Below, piece by piece: positions 1-8,431 of a stretch of DNA of 64,000 nucleotides. Numbering within the stretch: the first letter of the stretch is position 1; every line of letters starts with the position of its first letter. Both the position numbers and the translations under genes were made by a program. The notes below the pieces were generated by a model, which was not told the origin of the DNA, searched no databases, and was given only the letters and a program-made list of their open reading frames with translations. Source of the DNA: a virus; the IMG/VR virus record IMGVR_UViG_3300033153_010139, positions 55,267 to 119,266 of that record; one strand, given 5' to 3'.

Positions 1-19
1 ACCTGTTCAGGAGCCTGCC

Positions 20-709
20 GTGCGAGGAACTCTCATTGTCAGCGATCTTCACTTAGGGGCGCCCAGCCGTTACCCGCAGGCCGACGGCGAACTGTGCCGG
101 ATCCTCTGGCAGCCCTGGGAGCGCATTATCCTGGCCGGCGACGTCTTCGACCTGTGGCGCTCGTCCTACTGGGCGATCCGCAAGGTCCACACGACCGTGC
201 TGGAGACCATCGCAGCGGCCAAGTGCCCGGTAATCTTCATCCCTGGGAACCACGATGACGTATACCGCGGCGTGACCGACCTCGAAGGCATGGAAGTCGT
301 GTGGCCCAGCTACACGTTCACCAGCGGCGGGAAGAAGGTCACCGTCTGCCACGGCGATACCTACGACACCGCCAGCCCGGCGCTGTCGGGTTTCGGGGCT
401 TGGCTGGGTAACGCGGCCGACCGGATCGCGACCTGGCTCGCCGGTCCGGGGGCGTCGATCCAGCGGTCGGTGCGCCACTCATTCGTAGACCGTGGCCCAG
501 GGCGCGAGCGCTACGCCAGACCAATCCTGGAGGCCGCGGCGCGCGATATTGACGCCGATCTGGTGGTGCTCGGCCACACGCACCTCCCGAGCGGGCCGGA
601 GGAGATTGCCGGCAAGATCGTAGTCAACTCGGGAGACTTCGGCTCCGAGCACATGACCTACGTGGTGGTTTCTGAGGGAAAGGCAGAGCTTCGTGACCTA
701 CAGGCATGA
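20..709 (+). CDS. Calcineurin-like metallophosphoesterase
   Basis: A 229-residue metal-dependent phosphoesterase. The metal-binding motifs are in canonical order: SDLHLG (residues 8-13), GDVFD (40-44), GNHDD (76-80), a CHGD segment near 110 and GHTH near 187. This layout resembles UDP-2,3-diacylglucosamine hydrolase (LpxH) and other class III phosphoesterases, but the substrate cannot be inferred. The GTG start has a CAGGAG ribosome site eight bases upstream. It lies just before the tail-fibre block and does not look structural. A second, different phosphatase lies at 21290. Confidence 0.85.
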   Translation: MRGTLIVSDLHLGAPSRYPQADGELCRILWQPWERIILAGDVFDLWRSSYWAIRKVHTTVLETIAAAKCPVIFIPGNHDDVYRGVTDLEGMEVVWPSYTFTSGGKKVTVCHGDTYDTASPALSGFGAWLGNAADRIATWLAGPGASIQRSVRHSFVDRGPGRERYARPILEAAARDIDADLVVLGHTHLPSGPEEIAGKIVVNSGDFGSEHMTYVVVSEGKAELRDLQA

Positions 710-720
710 TGCCGTAGAAT
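693..720 (+). promoter_or_regulatory. Candidate promoter before the tail-fibre operon
   Basis: GTGACC, a 16-base spacer and TAGAAT at 715-720. The 11-base palindrome GGCATGATGCC (703-713) ends one base before the TAGAAT box, an arrangement repeated elsewhere in the window. It lies between the phosphoesterase and the first fibre gene. Confidence 0.5.
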
Positions 721-745
721 GTCGTGGAGATAGGCGAGGGAGCTG

Positions 746-2722
746 ATGACGACTACCAAAGCGGTCCTCGACATTCAGTCGGATCTCGACCAGCCCAACG
801 CCCCGTCGGTCGCGACCGACGTGGCGAACAAGGGTTACGTGGACTCGGTCGCGGGCGGCGTGGACGCCACTTCCGCATCTGGCGGCGGAATCAAGGGCAA
901 GGCCACGTACGACGAGGACAAGGGGCTTCTCGTTGCGGCGGGCATCGCCGAGGTCAAGGTCGATACGGCGGCCGGCGTCGAATTCAACGGCTCGGGCGCG
1001 ATCAGGGCCAAGGTCTCGCCGACAGAGGCCATCGAGTTCAACGGCAGCGGGGAGATCAGGACCAAGATCGACGGCAGCTCGGTCACCTTGAACGGCTCTG
1101 GCCAGCTGGCCGTCCCAGAGGCTGCCGCGGCGTCCGGTGGCGGGGCCAAGGGGCTGGCGACCTACGATTCCGATAAGGGCATTGCCGTGACGTCTGGGGT
1201 CGCCGAGGTCAAGCTCGACTCGACGCTCCACTTCGACGGTCTGGGCCGAGTGGGAATCGTCGGCGCCGGAGGCGGTGGCGGCGCGATCGGCACCGTGTCG
1301 CAGCGGGCGCAGGTCATTCGGACCATCACAGCCATTACCCCGGCCACGCCGATCACGATCGGAACCGGGATCGACGCCCTGTCGCACCCGAACGGCTCGA
1401 TCACGGGACAACGAATCGAGGTGGCTGTTCCGCCCGACTACTACACGGGTACGCTGGACCTGCGGCTGACCTACCGCATGTCGTCGGCAGTCGGAGGTCC
1501 GAACAACCAGGTCCGGTTGAGCCTGGCAGCCGAGATCGCCCAAGTGACCACCGGGCTGATCGACTTCACGTCGTACCCAGACACGGGCCAGGATCTCATC
1601 ACGCCGACGAACACCGACATCGTGCGGCAGTTAGTGATGTCGCTGACCGCCGGCTCGTTCGATACCGGGGCCACGATCGCGTTCTACGTGAAGCGTCTGG
1701 GCACGCACGCGAACGACCTGCACACGGGCGCCCTCGACATCATCGCCTACGAGTGGGCCTACACGTCGATCGTCGATTCGCGGATGGCTACCCAGACCCT
1801 TGACGTGCTCGTGGCCGCGCCGCCCGAGGCGGCTACCACGCCCAACACGCTGGGCTCCGGGATCGACGCGTGGGACTTCGTGACCGGCACGGACAACTCA
1901 CTGAAGGGCTCGTTCATCGTCCCGGAGAACTGGGACGGGGTGACCGACGCGATCATCTACGCCACCTACGCGATGTCCTCCGGGTCCGCTTCGGTGGTGC
2001 GGCTGGAGACGAGCGGGGAGATCGCCAACGTCACGACCGGCGCCATAGACGTGGTGGTGGCCCAGAACTACGACGTGGGCACAACGGCGGACACGAACGT
2101 CCACAAGGCCGCGATCCGTTCGATTCCGGCGTCGGCGCTCCAGACCGGGAGCCATATCACTGCGAAGCTCGTGCGGCGCGTGTCCGTGGGCAGCAACCAC
2201 CCCGGCAGCTTCCAGCTGATCGGGCTGTCCGTCGCCTTCAGCACGGCGCCGGTCTCCGGCTTCACGGCGATCACGACCGAGGAGCACTTCATCGACGAGT
2301 TCGGGTTCAACATCATCACGACCGACGGCGTCTGGGGCGACTCGGAGTATCCGAGCTTCGCTACAACCTTCGACCAGTACGTCAAGATGAACTCGACCGT
2401 CTCGTCCGGCCGACTCGACGTGGCCTTCTCCGGCCGACTGATGAGTGCGCAGGCCACGGTCGCCCAGGTGAAGATGAACATCATGGGCGTCGGGGCCACG
2501 CCGAGGCACAAGCTGCTGATCTACGCGGAAGGTTCGGGGGCCACGGCCGTCTACGACTCCGGCCTTGTGCCGTCGCCGGTCGCGCCGACCGAGTACGTCA
2601 TTACGGCTGCTATGATGTCGGCCCAACCGCTCGTGCAGAAGCGTTTTCACGTGGTCGTGGAGGCGTATATCGACTCGGGCGAGGTGGTCAAGTGTAGCCT
2701 TCCGTTCGTGCGGCAGGAGTAG
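746..2722 (+). CDS. Modular tail-fibre-like structural protein
   Basis: 658 residues without catalytic motifs. Residues 1-180 are Gly/Ser/Ala-rich with NGSG repeats and the phrase NKGYVDSVA, as in phage fibres and in the gene at 3230. Residues about 200-520 hold two copies of a roughly 150-residue beta-rich domain (VPPDYYTGTLDLRLTYRMSS / VPENWDGVTDAIIYATYAMS) that recurs in the protein at 8432. The last 130 residues (YAEGSGATAVYDSGL, VVVEAYIDSGE) form a C-terminal module shared with the proteins at 6273 and 8432. SD GAGGGAG precedes the ATG. Inferred host-recognition or baseplate appendage. Confidence 0.75.
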   Translation: MTTTKAVLDIQSDLDQPNAPSVATDVANKGYVDSVAGGVDATSASGGGIKGKATYDEDKGLLVAAGIAEVKVDTAAGVEFNGSGAIRAKVSPTEAIEFNGSGEIRTKIDGSSVTLNGSGQLAVPEAAAASGGGAKGLATYDSDKGIAVTSGVAEVKLDSTLHFDGLGRVGIVGAGGGGGAIGTVSQRAQVIRTITAITPATPITIGTGIDALSHPNGSITGQRIEVAVPPDYYTGTLDLRLTYRMSSAVGGPNNQVRLSLAAEIAQVTTGLIDFTSYPDTGQDLITPTNTDIVRQLVMSLTAGSFDTGATIAFYVKRLGTHANDLHTGALDIIAYEWAYTSIVDSRMATQTLDVLVAAPPEAATTPNTLGSGIDAWDFVTGTDNSLKGSFIVPENWDGVTDAIIYATYAMSSGSASVVRLETSGEIANVTTGAIDVVVAQNYDVGTTADTNVHKAAIRSIPASALQTGSHITAKLVRRVSVGSNHPGSFQLIGLSVAFSTAPVSGFTAITTEEHFIDEFGFNIITTDGVWGDSEYPSFATTFDQYVKMNSTVSSGRLDVAFSGRLMSAQATVAQVKMNIMGVGATPRHKLLIYAEGSGATAVYDSGLVPSPVAPTEYVITAAMMSAQPLVQKRFHVVVEAYIDSGEVVKCSLPFVRQE

Positions 2723-2726
2723 GCCG

Positions 2727-3182
2727 ATGAGCGCCTTCGAGGACTTTGTTGCTCTTGAGCTGCCCAGGCGCTCGACGCTGCTCACCAAGGCGATCACCTC
2801 CTACGATGCCGATCCGAACCTCGGCGGCGCGCCGGCCATCGTCCAGAGCGCGCCGCTCGGCACCTGGTTCTACGAGGAGACCGCAAACAAGTGGTGGCGA
2901 AGGCGCGGGGCGGCGCCGACGACGTGGTCCGACCAGACGTCCGGTGGCGCTGCGACCTTCGACCGCCGAGAGGAGACCTTCGTTCCGACGCTTGGGCAGA
3001 CGGTGTTCACTTTGTCGGCCACGCCGGCAACACCGAACGACACGAGCGTGTTTGTGAACACGGTCAAATACATCTACGGGACCGACTTCTCGGTCGCCGG
3101 CAATCAGGTTACTTGGATCCCCGGCGCCGCCGGGTTTGCGCTGGACGCGCTGGACGTGGTGGAGATCATCTACTTCGTCTAA
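2727..3182 (+). CDS. Small tail/fibre-associated protein
   Basis: 151 residues starting four bases after the upstream stop, with GAG from that gene's end as ribosome site. The N-terminal half contains LGTWFYEETANKWWRRRG. The C-terminal half (ETFVPTLGQTVFTLSATP, VFVNTVKYIYGTDFSVAG, DALDVVEIIYFV) resembles the short beta domain often found at fibre tips, where an imposed value is followed by VNGVxY. It is co-transcribed with the fibre genes on both sides. Function inferred only from context. Confidence 0.6.
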   Translation: MSAFEDFVALELPRRSTLLTKAITSYDADPNLGGAPAIVQSAPLGTWFYEETANKWWRRRGAAPTTWSDQTSGGAATFDRREETFVPTLGQTVFTLSATPATPNDTSVFVNTVKYIYGTDFSVAGNQVTWIPGAAGFALDALDVVEIIYFV

Positions 3183-3229
3183 CGGACGGCGGCTTTCGCA
3201 ACACACCACGCAGGGAGTTTTAGGAAGAC

Positions 3230-5698
3230 ATGGCAATCCGAGCAAAGCAAATGCTGTCGAGCACTTTCGACAGCACCCAGGTCACCCGGCTGTTCGCGGC
3301 ACAAGCAATCGCCGGCTCCAAAATCGCCAATGGCGACATCACCGGAACGCAGTTAGCGACGTCGGTGGCCGGCTCCGGCCTGACCGGCGGCGGCGGTTCG
3401 GCGCTGGCTGTCGAGCCCAACGTTACCGACAACGGCCAGGTTCCCGGGCTGGAGGCCGCGGCCAACGGCGTACGGATCGCGGCTGCGGCAGCTGGCAATG
3501 GCCTCGCGGGCGGCGGTGGCACGGCGCTGTCCGTGGATGTGGACTCGGAGACGGGTTCCAACATCCAGCCGGCCAATCTCACCGCCAACGGCGTGGGCGT
3601 GGACATCAACGCCATCGCCGGCACCGGTGTCGAAGCCGACGGTTCCGCCAACCTGCGCCTCGCAACCCAAGGCAACGGTATCGCCGGCGGCAACGGTTCG
3701 ACCCTGAGCGTGGACCCGGACTCCGAGAGCGGCGGCAACACCGAGCCAGTGTCCGTGGGCGCCAACGGCGTCGGGCTCAACGTGTCCGGCATTGCCGGCA
3801 CCGGCATCGAGGCCGATGGGTCGGCGAACCTGCGCCTCGCCGCACAGGGCAACGGCATTACCGGTGGCGCCGGTTCGACCTTGTCGGTCGATCCTGACAC
3901 CGGCATTGCTGTTGGCGCGAGCGGCGTTGCCGTCGATGTCGGATCGACGGTGGACTTCTCCGGCGACACTCCAGTCTGGACATTCGGCAACGAGACCACG
4001 GCCGAGGGGCTATTCGTCACAGGTACGCCGCAAGACGCCAACCACGTGCCCAACAAGAGCTACGTGGACAACGCAATCACTGGACTCACCTGGCTGCCGC
4101 CGGTGCATGTCAAGGAGATGATCGGCTCGGACGCTGCGCTGGACATCGAGGGGTTCTCCCCAGCTGCCGGCGACGCCTACGTGATCGACACGGCCAACGG
4201 CGCCGGCGTGCTCGCCGGTGCGACAGTGGGCGACATCTGGGAGTACAGCGGATCCGCGTGGGCGCTGATCATCGCCGGCGACGGCGGCTATGTAGCCAAC
4301 GGCTACCGAGCACTCGCCTCGATCCAGACGGCGCTCAACGGTTCCATCGGGTTGGTGAACGACACCGACGACGGCAAGGTGTTGGAGTGGGATGGCACGA
4401 GCCTGACCCCGGCCAAGACCTCGCCGTCCAGTGGCGACGCGGCCCTGATCACAGATCAGGACGCGGACGGCGACTCGATCTACGCCAACAGCGCCTTCAC
4501 GTTCGAGGGCGCGGTCCCGACCGGAACGTGGATCCAGTTCTCTGGCGCGGGGTCGATCAACGCTGGCGCTGGCCTCAGCAAGGACGGCAACACGATCAAC
4601 GTTGGCGACGCCAACAAGGGCGTCCAGGCTAACGCGGACGACCTGGAAATCGCCGCCAGCGAGATCGTCAGCAACGGTCTTGGCGTAGGCGCCAGCTCAC
4701 ACCTGCTGGCCGTCAAGCCGAACACCGCCGACAACGGTGGTGTTCCTGGCGTGGAGGTCGCGGCCAACGGGCTGAGGCTCGCGGCTGCGGCAGCTGGCGA
4801 TGGCCTGGCCGGAGGCGCGGGCGACGCGCTCTCGGTGGATTCCGACACGGAGACCGGCGGAAACATCCAGGGCGTCAACGTCACAGCGAACGGCGCTGGG
4901 CTCGATGTCTCGGCCGTTGCCGGTACTGGCGTTGAGGCGGACGGTTCCGCGAACCTGCGCCTCGCGACGCAGGGCAACGGCATCGCCGGCGGCAACGGTT
5001 CGACGTTGAGCGTCGATTCCGACACGGAAACTGGCGGGAATGTCCAGGGCGCCAACGTCACGGCCAACGGCGTAGGTGTAGACATCAACGCAATCGCCGG
5101 CACCGGTCTCGAAGCCGACGGCAGCGCGAACCTTCGTCTGGCGACGCAGGGCAATGGCATCTCCGGCGGCAACGGTTCGACGTTGAGCGTGGATCCCGAC
5201 ACCGGCATTGCCGTCGGCGCCAGCGGCGTCGCTATCGATGTCGGCTCGACGGTGGACTTCTCCGGCGATACGCCGGTTTGGACCTTCGGCAACGAGACCA
5301 CTGCTGAGGGGCTATTCGTCACCGGCACGCCGCAAGACGCCAACCACGTGCCCAACAAGAGCTACGTGGATACCGCTGTCGGGAACGTCAACACGGCGGC
5401 CCTGACCGCATCCGACAAGGCCAGGATCCCGTCGTCCGCGACGTCCGGGAACTACTCAACGACTGGCCTCACGATTTCGGCCACGCCGCTCGGCTGGGTC
5501 GGGATCTACGTCAACGGTATCCTCTACGAGCTGGGCGCCGACCGCACGAAGGCGTGCTACTTCAGCTCGGACGGCGGCACGACCGCCAAGGCGATTGCGG
5601 CCATCGCCAGTGGCGACACGCTCTACTGGAACGGTTCGATCATTGGCTGGGAACTCGACGACTCCACCGACGTGGTGGACATGGTTTACGAGACCTAG
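3230..5698 (+). CDS. Repeat-rich long tail-fibre protein
   Basis: 822 residues built of tandem repeats of about 59 residues (GTGVEADGSANLRLATQGNG followed by GGNGSTLSVD). Two blocks of these each end in the same 65-residue segment containing GDTPVWTFGNETTAEGLFVT and HVPNKSYVD. Between them (about 285-440) is a segment with LPPVHVKEM and GDAYVID, a phage fibre domain. The C-terminal 100 residues (GWVGIYVNGILYELG) look like a receptor-proximal head. The composition (Gly, Asn, Ser, Asp) and repeats fit an elongated trimeric beta fibre. SD AGGAAG before the ATG. Confidence 0.8.
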   Translation: MAIRAKQMLSSTFDSTQVTRLFAAQAIAGSKIANGDITGTQLATSVAGSGLTGGGGSALAVEPNVTDNGQVPGLEAAANGVRIAAAAAGNGLAGGGGTALSVDVDSETGSNIQPANLTANGVGVDINAIAGTGVEADGSANLRLATQGNGIAGGNGSTLSVDPDSESGGNTEPVSVGANGVGLNVSGIAGTGIEADGSANLRLAAQGNGITGGAGSTLSVDPDTGIAVGASGVAVDVGSTVDFSGDTPVWTFGNETTAEGLFVTGTPQDANHVPNKSYVDNAITGLTWLPPVHVKEMIGSDAALDIEGFSPAAGDAYVIDTANGAGVLAGATVGDIWEYSGSAWALIIAGDGGYVANGYRALASIQTALNGSIGLVNDTDDGKVLEWDGTSLTPAKTSPSSGDAALITDQDADGDSIYANSAFTFEGAVPTGTWIQFSGAGSINAGAGLSKDGNTINVGDANKGVQANADDLEIAASEIVSNGLGVGASSHLLAVKPNTADNGGVPGVEVAANGLRLAAAAAGDGLAGGAGDALSVDSDTETGGNIQGVNVTANGAGLDVSAVAGTGVEADGSANLRLATQGNGIAGGNGSTLSVDSDTETGGNVQGANVTANGVGVDINAIAGTGLEADGSANLRLATQGNGISGGNGSTLSVDPDTGIAVGASGVAIDVGSTVDFSGDTPVWTFGNETTAEGLFVTGTPQDANHVPNKSYVDTAVGNVNTAALTASDKARIPSSATSGNYSTTGLTISATPLGWVGIYVNGILYELGADRTKACYFSSDGGTTAKAIAAIASGDTLYWNGSIIGWELDDSTDVVDMVYET
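3875..4069 (+). repeat. Long repeat within the fibre gene, copy 1
   Basis: This 195-base segment and the segment at 5177-5371 encode almost the same 65 residues and stay highly similar at the DNA level, including an identical run through the HVPNKSYVD codons. It is a substrate for unequal recombination that could lengthen or shorten the fibre. Confidence 0.8.
5177..5371 (+). repeat. Long repeat within the fibre gene, copy 2
   Basis: Second copy of the 195-base segment at 3875-4069. Differences are mostly synonymous (for example ACT to ACG at the GDTPVW codons). Confidence 0.8.
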
Positions 5699-5728
5699 CA
5701 GAGCGGGTTAGGGTAGAGGTCCAAGCGC

Positions 5729-6262
5729 ATGAAACAGCTGAAACCTGGACAACGCGGGCTCAAAGCTGCGCAGATTCGCAACGCACCGGACTTCCCGGTG
5801 CAGAACCTCTACCCGTGCGCCCAGGGGCCGGAGCCGTTCGTGGCCTGGCTCCTGGGAGATCTGCAGCTCGCCGAAGGCATCCTGTTCCGCTCGGACGGCT
5901 ACGTCTCTTACGTTCCGGCAATGATCGCCAGAATGAAGATCAAGCGTGTTCTCGTCATCGCCCATGTCGATGGTTTCGACGAGGAATGCGAGTACCGGCT
6001 TCGGCTGGTCTACACGAGCAAGACGGGTGAGTATTTCGAGATCGTTTCGGTCGTGCTTCGTGCCGCCGAAACCGAGCGCTTCCCGTTCGAGATTCCGCTG
6101 GAGCACGTGGATCCGGCAGGCTGGCTCACATGCGCGCTCAACGTCGAGCTGCTCACGCCCATGCCGGCTGGACCCGCCTATGACGCTGCTGTCGCCATCG
6201 GCTGCGAGGCTCCCCATATGCCTGTGAGCATTCGCGGTTCTTACTTGGAGATCACCGGATGA
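5729..6262 (+). CDS. Tail-operon protein, function unknown
   Basis: 177 residues. It opens MKQLKPGQRGLKAAQIRNAP and continues with beta-rich sequence (RVLVIAHVDGFDEECEYRLR, EIVSVVLRAAETERFPFEIP) and no enzyme signature. Its size and position suggest a fibre-associated or chaperone-like protein. No clear ribosome site precedes the ATG. Not recognised. Confidence 0.55.
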   Translation: MKQLKPGQRGLKAAQIRNAPDFPVQNLYPCAQGPEPFVAWLLGDLQLAEGILFRSDGYVSYVPAMIARMKIKRVLVIAHVDGFDEECEYRLRLVYTSKTGEYFEIVSVVLRAAETERFPFEIPLEHVDPAGWLTCALNVELLTPMPAGPAYDAAVAIGCEAPHMPVSIRGSYLEITG

Positions 6263-6272
6263 GGAAACGGTA

Positions 6273-6740
6273 GTGCCAGGTCCAAGGCAAAAGCAGCTCC
6301 GCGTCCAGCACTACCTGCCATTGGGCATTTACGGCATCGTTTCGGAGAGCGGCATCACCGTCGATTCGCAAGCTCCGAGCTTGGCTGGCGACTTCGAGAT
6401 CTACGACCGCTTCACGGCCACAGAGGACTCTCGCCGGGCTGATGTCTACTACCAAGGGAGTCTTGAAGCGAGCGAGGGGAAGATCGCCGAGATCAAGATC
6501 CCGATCAAGGGCAGCAGCACCAACGCGCAGTACCGTGTGCTCGTCTACGCCGAGGGCTCTGGCGCTTCGGCGGTCTACGACAGCTCACTGTCGGCGGCGT
6601 CAGTCACACGGACGGTCACGACGATCACGTCATTCTCCGCGCCTCCCACCGGGGAGAAGCGTTACCATATCAAGGTCGAAGCGCACCTGGACACCGGCGA
6701 GATTCTCTACGTCGGCCGACCGCGCGTCAGGCACGGGTGA
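6273..6740 (+). CDS. Fibre C-terminal-module protein
   Basis: 155 residues from a GTG with GAGGAAACGG upstream. Almost the whole protein is the module that ends the proteins at 746 and 8432: YAEGSGASAVYDSSLS, then RYHIKVEAHLDTGEILYVGR and a charged last residue group. Here it stands alone, so the module folds and is expressed independently. Inferred beta-sandwich receptor-binding or fibre-capping domain. Confidence 0.65.
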   Translation: MPGPRQKQLRVQHYLPLGIYGIVSESGITVDSQAPSLAGDFEIYDRFTATEDSRRADVYYQGSLEASEGKIAEIKIPIKGSSTNAQYRVLVYAEGSGASAVYDSSLSAASVTRTVTTITSFSAPPTGEKRYHIKVEAHLDTGEILYVGRPRVRHG

Positions 6741-6744
6741 TCAC

Positions 6745-8133
6745 ATGCCGCTTACCGTAGGGAACCAGAACATCCGCACCAGCCGCATGGTCTCGGCCAA
6801 CATCACCGAGGCCACGCACGGGTTTACCGTTGGCGAGCCCGTCTCCTACGACGGCTCCAACTGGGTCCAGGCTAAAGCGGACGACGTCACCACAGAGGCC
6901 CTCGGCCTCGTCTACGAGGTAGTCGATACCAACACGTTCACCTACCTCAGTCGCGGGAGCTTCTCGCGCACAACGCCGCAGTGGGACGCGCTCGTCGGCA
7001 CGACCGGCGGCCTGGTCGCCGGCTCGGACTACGCCGTGTCGCAAACCACGGCTGGCCAGTACGAAACGACGGAACCGACGTCGGGCGTCATTCAGTTCAT
7101 GTTCCGCGCGATCAGCACGACCGAGGTCGAGGTCTATTGCGCCACGCCGAGGTTCAACTCGTGGACCGGTGCGCACGTCCACGACGCGAATCTCGGCGGC
7201 TTTTCGACCGTGCTTCCGGCGGGCTCCTCGTACGCCGAGGTGCAGGCGGCGCTGGACGCCTACCAGATCGTCTACCTGCAACAAGGGGAATACAACACCT
7301 GGGGGACCGGCTACCTCCGGCTCCGCATCCCGAGCTACACACACCTGATCGGCCTGTCCCTCGGCTACCAGTACATAACCAGCAGCTACACGCCTCGGAT
7401 AACCTTGTCCGGGTCCAACCAGGGCGTAGAGCTGCAAGCCGGTGCGTCGATCAGGAACGTAGGCTTCTACTGCAGCTACAGCGGCACGTCGTCCGCGTCA
7501 GCCCTCTTCACCTGCAGCTACAGCAGCCGGAACTTGATCAAGAACTGCTGGGCGGACTTCGCCAACCAGTGCGCACAGAACTTCCTTACGGCGAATGGGC
7601 CGTGCCGTGTGGAGGACTGCACGGCTTACCGGCTTCCGAACACCTCTAGTCCGGGCGGCTACGTGATCAGCATAGCGGGTTACAGCGCCGCGACGCTGGT
7701 TCCGTACCACGGCGTCCACAACTGCCGCATTTACTTCACCAGCTCGCCGACGCTCGGGAGCAGGGGCGGGATCAGCTGCACCTACGGCGGGCAGATCAAG
7801 GACACCCTCGTATTCAATGCCCCAGGTCACGGGTTCTACATGACCTCGTCCAACGGGTACCAGCCGGGCCAGATCAACGGCTGTTACGCCTACAACTGTG
7901 GGGTTTCCACCGCCTACCACGGGTTCTATATGCTCGGCGCCGGGGATGCGAGCTGGCTTACCTGTATCAACAACAAGGCGGCTGATTGCAACGGTTGGGG
8001 GTTCTGGTTTCCGTCCGGTTACTCCGGTAGCCACGGCGGCGCTGCGACCAACAACCACTCACATCAATGCCCGGCCGGCGCTTATCAATTCAGCGGCAGT
8101 TTCCTAAACAATAACGGGAACCACAGCAACTAG
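6745..8133 (+). CDS. Right-handed beta-helix tail-spike protein
   Basis: 462 residues. An N-terminal 150-residue region (TVGEPVSYDGSNWVQAKADD) probably attaches to the virion. From about residue 165 the sequence has the look of a parallel beta-helix: a pectate-lyase-like opening (YAEVQAALDAYQIVYLQQGE), then short turns rich in N, G, S, Y and Cys (IRNVGFYCSYSG, LIKNCWADF, VHNCRIYFTS, INGCYAYNCG). Such spikes bind or cut surface polysaccharide. No acidic catalytic pair can be assigned by eye. The ATG at 6745 was preferred over an earlier in-frame ATG because the upstream extension overlaps the previous gene. Confidence 0.75.
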   Translation: MPLTVGNQNIRTSRMVSANITEATHGFTVGEPVSYDGSNWVQAKADDVTTEALGLVYEVVDTNTFTYLSRGSFSRTTPQWDALVGTTGGLVAGSDYAVSQTTAGQYETTEPTSGVIQFMFRAISTTEVEVYCATPRFNSWTGAHVHDANLGGFSTVLPAGSSYAEVQAALDAYQIVYLQQGEYNTWGTGYLRLRIPSYTHLIGLSLGYQYITSSYTPRITLSGSNQGVELQAGASIRNVGFYCSYSGTSSASALFTCSYSSRNLIKNCWADFANQCAQNFLTANGPCRVEDCTAYRLPNTSSPGGYVISIAGYSAATLVPYHGVHNCRIYFTSSPTLGSRGGISCTYGGQIKDTLVFNAPGHGFYMTSSNGYQPGQINGCYAYNCGVSTAYHGFYMLGAGDASWLTCINNKAADCNGWGFWFPSGYSGSHGGAATNNHSHQCPAGAYQFSGSFLNNNGNHSN

Positions 8134-8143
8134 GGGAATGGGC

Positions 8144-8428
8144 ATGAGTACATTCGCTTGCCACTGCGGCGGGATCGTCACGGGAACCTCCGATCCCGAC
8201 CCGGAACGCGACGACAACCCTACCTGGACCTTCGCCTGCAACGATCACCGGGGCGCCGGTCCGCGCGAACTGCTCATTGTTCGCGTCAGCGGAACGCCGA
8301 CCGGCGAGAGGGCTCTTGCGCTGACCGAGGAAGATCGCATGGCGGTCATGAAGGACGCCATCGACGTTAACGGGCAGTGGTTGCTCGACAACCCGACGAC
8401 TCCGCTCACATCAGACGTGATACTGTGA
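8144..8428 (+). CDS. Small protein with CxC motif in tail operon
   Basis: 94 residues beginning MSTFACHCGGIVTGTSDPDP, with a further Cys-His pair in FACNDHRG. Cys, Cys, Cys and His could bind zinc. The ATG at 8144 sits about eight bases from AGGGGA; an ATG two codons earlier is too close. Function unknown. Confidence 0.55.
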   Translation: MSTFACHCGGIVTGTSDPDPERDDNPTWTFACNDHRGAGPRELLIVRVSGTPTGERALALTEEDRMAVMKDAIDVNGQWLLDNPTTPLTSDVIL

Positions 8429-8431
8429 CAC

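Noticed and set aside
3230-5698. CRISPR-like regular repeats
   Set aside because: The repeats are coding (about 59 codons), diverged, and lack short direct repeats with unique spacers. No CRISPR array is seen in the window.
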